8,627 bases of DNA from Actinomycetota bacterium (GTDB lineage Bacteria; Cyanobacteriota; Vampirovibrionia; Obscuribacterales; Obscuribacteraceae): contig CAJCIF010000287.1 in the NCBI GenBank assembly GCA_903970355.1, positions 1 through 8,627 on the forward strand, read 5' to 3'. Position 1 is the stretch's first letter; each line of letters begins with the position of its first letter. The notes below the pieces were generated by a model that did not search any database, was not told the DNA's origin, and was given only the letters and a program-made list of their open reading frames with translations. Below are positions 6,223 to 8,627 of this stretch, piece after piece. The position numbers and the translations under genes were made by a program.

Positions 6223-6795
6223 TCAAGACGCTGACGCGATATATTCGTCCAATTCTTCCAGGGGGGCGCCCAGGGAGAAGATTAAGAGTTCGCTGCGGAA
6301 GCGCATGCTATTGGCGAGGAGTTGGGAGATGTAGATGGAAGCATCTTCAACGGTAGAACCTAAGCCCAGTTTGTGGCAAAGGGTCATGGAGGTGATTTGG
6401 CAGAGGTCGTCGCCTTCCAAGCTGGTTACGGTCGAGATGACGTCTTCGGATTTGGGCTCGTTAAAGAGCTGGTCTGTGCGTCCCCAGCATTCTTTGAAGA
6501 AAAGTTTGAGCCAGTCGGATTCGCGCTCTTGTTGTTCATAGAGGGCAAGCAAGAGGGTTACGCAAACGAGTTCTTTGATGGCATGGCCCTGAACGACTTC
6601 GGAGACATCCGGTTGACTTGTATCGTTTGGATGGCAGTGACTGATAAAGGAGCGGATTACTTTTGCGCAAAAGATGCTCAAAGCGGTCGCAAAAAACAAG
6701 GCGCGATCGCGCCGACTCTCGTCAGACTCAGGCTGGAAGTCTGAGCTTACTTGATGGAATTGTCCGCTTGTTTTTTGTTCAACGGAGCCGGTCAT
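6223..6795 (-). CDS. Hypothetical soluble protein
   Basis: I do not recognise this protein. From ATG 6795 it has 190 residues and no signal peptide or convincing membrane span. The first ~30 residues are polar and probably disordered (TGSVEQKTSGQ..., then SDFQPESDESRRDR). The rest is predicted by eye to be largely helical, with LFFATALSIFCAKVIRSFI and ELVCVTLLLALYEQQ as amphipathic or buried helices and four cysteines without a metal-binding spacing. The acidic C-terminus ends PLEELDEYIASAS. The frame stays open to ATG 6840, but that codon overlaps the -10 box, while ATG 6795 has GAGG seven bases upstream, so the shorter form is preferred. Its stop lies two bases from repeat copy C. The opposite strand is also open over much of this gene, but the minus frame has the promoter and the ribosome site. 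Confidence 0.65.
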   Translation of the reverse strand: MTGSVEQKTSGQFHQVSSDFQPESDESRRDRALFFATALSIFCAKVIRSFISHCHPNDTSQPDVSEVVQGHAIKELVCVTLLLALYEQQERESDWLKLFFKECWGRTDQLFNEPKSEDVISTVTSLEGDDLCQITSMTLCHKLGLGSTVEDASIYISQLLANSMRFRSELLIFSLGAPLEELDEYIASAS

Positions 6796-6839
6796 CCCTA
6801 AGCCTCGGTGGAACGGTCCAACTTGTACATACCCTGACA

Positions 6840-6868
6840 TTTATATTCGGAACTCGCCCGCTCGACAA
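6840..6868 (-). promoter_or_regulatory. Sigma-70-type promoter of the hypothetical gene
   Basis: On the minus strand: -35 TTGTCG (6868-6863), a 17-base spacer, then -10 TATAAA (6845-6840). The predicted start of transcription near 6833 gives a leader of roughly 38 bases before ATG 6795 and excludes the upstream ATG 6840, which lies inside the -10. Confidence 0.6.
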
Positions 6869-6921
6869 GTCCGTGCTTTGCTTATTCGGTTCCTTGTAAA
6901 TAGCGGACCCCATTTTCATTC

Positions 6922-7161
6922 GTGGATTCCCCAGTGACACATTCTCACGAACTGTGGAAAATGTTGAGTGGCTTAATACGCTTTAAGCCAAGCACGCCAC
7001 AATGCTCCCTAGTCGAAAAAATTCAAGGCATTCTGGCTTATCGAACCAAAGAGAAGAAATGGTGTGATCGCAACACCCTTCATTTTCCTTCGGGAATTGT
7101 TGGGACGTCTACGATCCGTTTATTCACTTACTCATATAACCAAGAAGATCAACGCCGTTAA
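6922..7161 (+). CDS. Doubtful small ORF, unknown function
   Basis: A 79-codon ORF from GTG 6922; ATG 6961 gives 66 residues. Neither start has a convincing Shine-Dalgarno sequence. The product is basic, with residues such as FKPSTPQCSLVEKIQ, then AYRTKEKKWCDRN, and resembles nothing I know. There is no signal peptide or membrane span. In its favour, the segment is transcribed into a strong intrinsic terminator whose loop contains the TAA stop, so something ends here on this strand. A non-coding RNA ending at the same terminator is an equally good reading. Confidence 0.3.
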   Translation: MDSPVTHSHELWKMLSGLIRFKPSTPQCSLVEKIQGILAYRTKEKKWCDRNTLHFPSGIVGTSTIRLFTYSYNQEDQRR

Positions 7162-7193
7162 GCGTTGAATTTTCTTTTTCTATTTTTTGTTTT
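7150..7193 (+). terminator. Rho-independent terminator
   Basis: The stem CAACGC (7150-7155) / GCGTTG (7162-7167) with six-base loop CGTTAA is followed by AA and a long T-rich tract (7170-7193). The stop codon of the small ORF above is in the loop. Confidence 0.75.
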
Positions 7194-7270
7194 CCTCACC
7201 GGCGAATTGCTAGTGCGGTAGCCATTTTTCCATTTAACAACTTCGAAACGTCTTTTTATTTTGTGGTTCA

Positions 7271-7276
7271 TATACT
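7271..7276 (+). promoter_or_regulatory. Possible -10 element (TATACT)
   Basis: TATACT lies about 120 bases upstream of the paralog gene start. The -35 position (ACGTCT) does not match consensus, so an activator or another sigma factor would be needed. If used, the stem-loop at 7313-7351 would be in the mRNA leader. Confidence 0.25.
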
Positions 7277-7312
7277 GCATGCAAATTCAATCAAAGTCTC
7301 CTTTGGTTCGAG

Positions 7313-7351
7313 TTACGTCAGCTGGAATATTCGACTAGGCAGCAGACGTAA
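7313..7351 (+). promoter_or_regulatory. Interrupted stem-loop in the leader of the paralog genes
   Basis: TTACGTC (7313-7319) pairs with GACGTAA (7345-7351). After one A-A mismatch, GCTG (7321-7324) pairs with CAGC (7340-7343), enclosing a 15-base loop that contains GAATATTC. It ends 45 bases before ATG 7397. It could be an operator dyad or an mRNA leader structure. Confidence 0.45.
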
Positions 7352-7385
7352 AGTGCAGAAGTTTCATCCCGCTTCACGCACCCTT

Positions 7386-7390
7386 AGGAG
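7386..7390 (+). promoter_or_regulatory. Ribosome binding site
   Basis: AGGAG lies six bases before ATG 7397. The downstream paralog has the same AGGAG (8260-8264), eight bases before its ATG 8273. Confidence 0.7.
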
Positions 7391-7396
7391 AACGTC

Positions 7397-8227
7397 ATGA
7401 GTACAGAGATCCCAAATCCATATGATCTTAAAGATTCGGCCAACCGCATCGAAACTATCGCTGCCACTAAGGGCGGCGAAGCAGCACTAAAAGCGCTCAC
7501 TGCTCTATCAAATGAATACATTGCCGATGGTGGTGAGGGGCGCAAACAAAAAGATCCAGACCAGGTCAAAGCAATCATGGAACAGGTGAAGAAAGATTCC
7601 AACGGAGTCTACTTCACCGAAATTGCTGCGGCCTGGCTAAAAGACAATGACGGAGTGATCGTAAATAAAGATCAACCAGTTACGAAACCGGACCTCGACA
7701 GAACTTCCAAACTTCTCAATTTGAGTCAGAGCCCTGATCCGGTTGCTAGTGAAGTACTCGATTTTTCCTCTCAGCATTTCGATATTTTCTCTGGCATTGC
7801 CGGTAAGGCTGCCCTTTCCGAGGCTGATCTAGGCAACGTTTCTGCTGCGTTGGACAAAAAAGGTCTGGATGCTTTCAAACATAAACTATGCGATTCAGAA
7901 GACGCCAAGATGGTTGCTTCCTTATTGAAGGACAACGGCAGGCTCTTCAAAACGGTTGTCACAATGACCGACCACGGCCAAGCCCGTGATTACATCAGAT
8001 ATTCTGATGTGGAAGAATTTTTGAAACTTGAAACGAATAATCCAGGCATGTTCCCGAAAGAACAAGTCGATGCCGTAAAGGTTCTCCAAAAAGATTGGGA
8101 CACGTTCAGCTCGCGTGGCGTCGTGTTCTGGAAGACATATGTAGACAAAGACACCCTGGCGCAAGGTCTGGGCGTGGCGTCTGATTCAGCATGGCAAGTG
8201 ATGAATGACGCTTTGAAAAAAATGTAA
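7397..8227 (+). CDS. Hypothetical protein, first of two tandem paralogs
   Basis: A 276-residue, soluble, Asp/Lys-rich protein without signal peptide or membrane span; I do not recognise a named family. Its N-terminus (MSTEIPNPYD...DSANRIETIAATKGGE) is strongly shared with the next gene: 28 of the first 39 aligned residues are identical. Two places faintly resemble EF-hand loops, LKDNDGVIVNKD (residues 81-92) and RDYIRYSDVEEFL (197-209), but the first loop position is not acidic in the former and the spacing is wrong in the latter. The paralog also replaces the Gly of the first with Ser, so calcium binding is not supported. Single Cys at 165. The start is supported by AGGAG. It is 45 bp from the paralog with no terminator between, so an operon is likely. 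The repeated domain could be an effector or structural module. Confidence 0.85.
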   Translation: MSTEIPNPYDLKDSANRIETIAATKGGEAALKALTALSNEYIADGGEGRKQKDPDQVKAIMEQVKKDSNGVYFTEIAAAWLKDNDGVIVNKDQPVTKPDLDRTSKLLNLSQSPDPVASEVLDFSSQHFDIFSGIAGKAALSEADLGNVSAALDKKGLDAFKHKLCDSEDAKMVASLLKDNGRLFKTVVTMTDHGQARDYIRYSDVEEFLKLETNNPGMFPKEQVDAVKVLQKDWDTFSSRGVVFWKTYVDKDTLAQGLGVASDSAWQVMNDALKKM

Positions 8228-8272
8228 TTTTAGCGCGGCCCCGGTCGCCAGGCTTGATTAGGAGAGAGACCA

Positions 8273-8627
8273 ATGACTAAGGAAATTCCAAACCCGAACG
8301 ATGCTGTCGATTCAGCCCATCGAATCGAAACAATCGTTGCAACTAAAGGCGGTGAGGAAGCTATCAAAGCTTTATCAGCCCTGTCACATGATGCAAATTC
8401 CTCATGGGCAACACCCTATATTTTGGAACAGATCAAAAAAGATTCCGGTGGAGACAAGTATCTTGTTGATCTTGGAGCGGCATGGCTCCACGATAACGAA
8501 AGTGTAGTTGTGAATTCGGGCCAAGCTGTTTCTTCTTACGACGTAAATAGAACAGCAGGATTTCTCAAATTGAGTGGCGGAGCAGATCCATTAGCAACTG
8601 CCATGCTTGATATTTGCCAGACGAATT
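8273..8627 (+). CDS. Hypothetical protein, second tandem paralog (3' end off window)
   Basis: Open from ATG 8273 to the window edge (118 codons, no stop seen). AGGAG (8260-8264) lies eight bases upstream. The protein starts MTKEIPNPNDAVDSAHRIET and follows its upstream neighbour throughout: VATKGGEEAIKALSALS, then a gap of about seven residues, ILEQIKKDS, LGAAWLHDNESVVVN, NRTAGFLKLSGGADPLA. Many shared residues are coded by different synonymous codons (for example EIPNP is GAG ATC CCA AAT CCA in the first gene and GAA ATT CCA AAC CCG here), so the duplication is old and the protein sequence is under selection. Function unknown. Confidence 0.88.
   Translation, partial: MTKEIPNPNDAVDSAHRIETIVATKGGEEAIKALSALSHDANSSWATPYILEQIKKDSGGDKYLVDLGAAWLHDNESVVVNSGQAVSSYDVNRTAGFLKLSGGADPLATAMLDICQTN

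Noticed and set aside
6373..6744. A 123-codon plus-strand ORF inside the minus-strand hypothetical gene
   Set aside because: It has no ribosome site or promoter and mirrors the codons of the minus-strand gene, which has both.
7477..7990. EF-hand calcium sites in the first paralog
   Set aside because: The loop DNDGVI has Leu at the first ligand position, and its Gly and acidic residues are not kept in the tandem paralog.

Overview
The window is a stretch of bacterial chromosome with seven well-supported protein genes, one clear partial gene at each edge (both counted in the seven), and two or three weaker gene calls. Gene content (an MglA-type small GTPase, a PATAN/DUF4388 protein with a degenerate GGDEF domain, a CPBP membrane protease, a large hypothetical paralog family, frequent TTG starts and GC-rich intergenic repeats) would fit a non-photosynthetic cyanobacterial relative (Melainabacteria/Vampirovibrionia, Obscuribacter-like) or another gliding/pilus-bearing lineage such as Myxococcota. 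That taxonomic guess is inference only; no rRNA or marker gene is present to settle it. There is no sign of a phage, transposase, CRISPR array or tRNA.

Layout. 1-1632 (+): the C-terminal ~90% of an alpha-D-phosphohexomutase (phosphoglucomutase/phosphomannomutase), followed at 41 bp by a small FtsB/DivIC-like septum protein. 1633-1853: intergenic repeats. 1854-2438 (-): MglA GTPase. 2663-4207 (+): PATAN/DUF4388 protein ending in a GGDEF fold whose catalytic signature is lost, transcribed divergently from mglA. 4208-4422: several hairpins, one a probable bidirectional terminator. 4423-4650 (-): a 75-residue protein with a signal peptide, divergent from 4825-5862 (+), a CPBP intramembrane protease. 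5863-6222: hairpins and two near-identical ~102-bp repeats. 6223-6795 (-): a hypothetical soluble protein with a recognisable promoter. 6922-7161 (+): a doubtful small ORF ending inside a strong terminator. 7397-8227 and 8273-end (+): two tandem paralogs of unknown function; the second runs off the window and carries no stop here.

How parts may work together. The hexomutase and FtsB-like genes join envelope-sugar metabolism with cell division and may be co-transcribed. The divergent mglA and PATAN/pseudo-GGDEF pair looks like a polarity or type IV pilus motility control module: MglA is the polarity switch GTPase, and PATAN-domain proteins are known in cyanobacteria to bind pilus motor components. 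The two long intergenic repeat regions both lie between convergent genes and their edges touch the stop codons of the minus-strand genes. They share a hairpin with a GAGGA loop whose stem shows compensatory base changes between copies, so the repeat family is probably structured as RNA.
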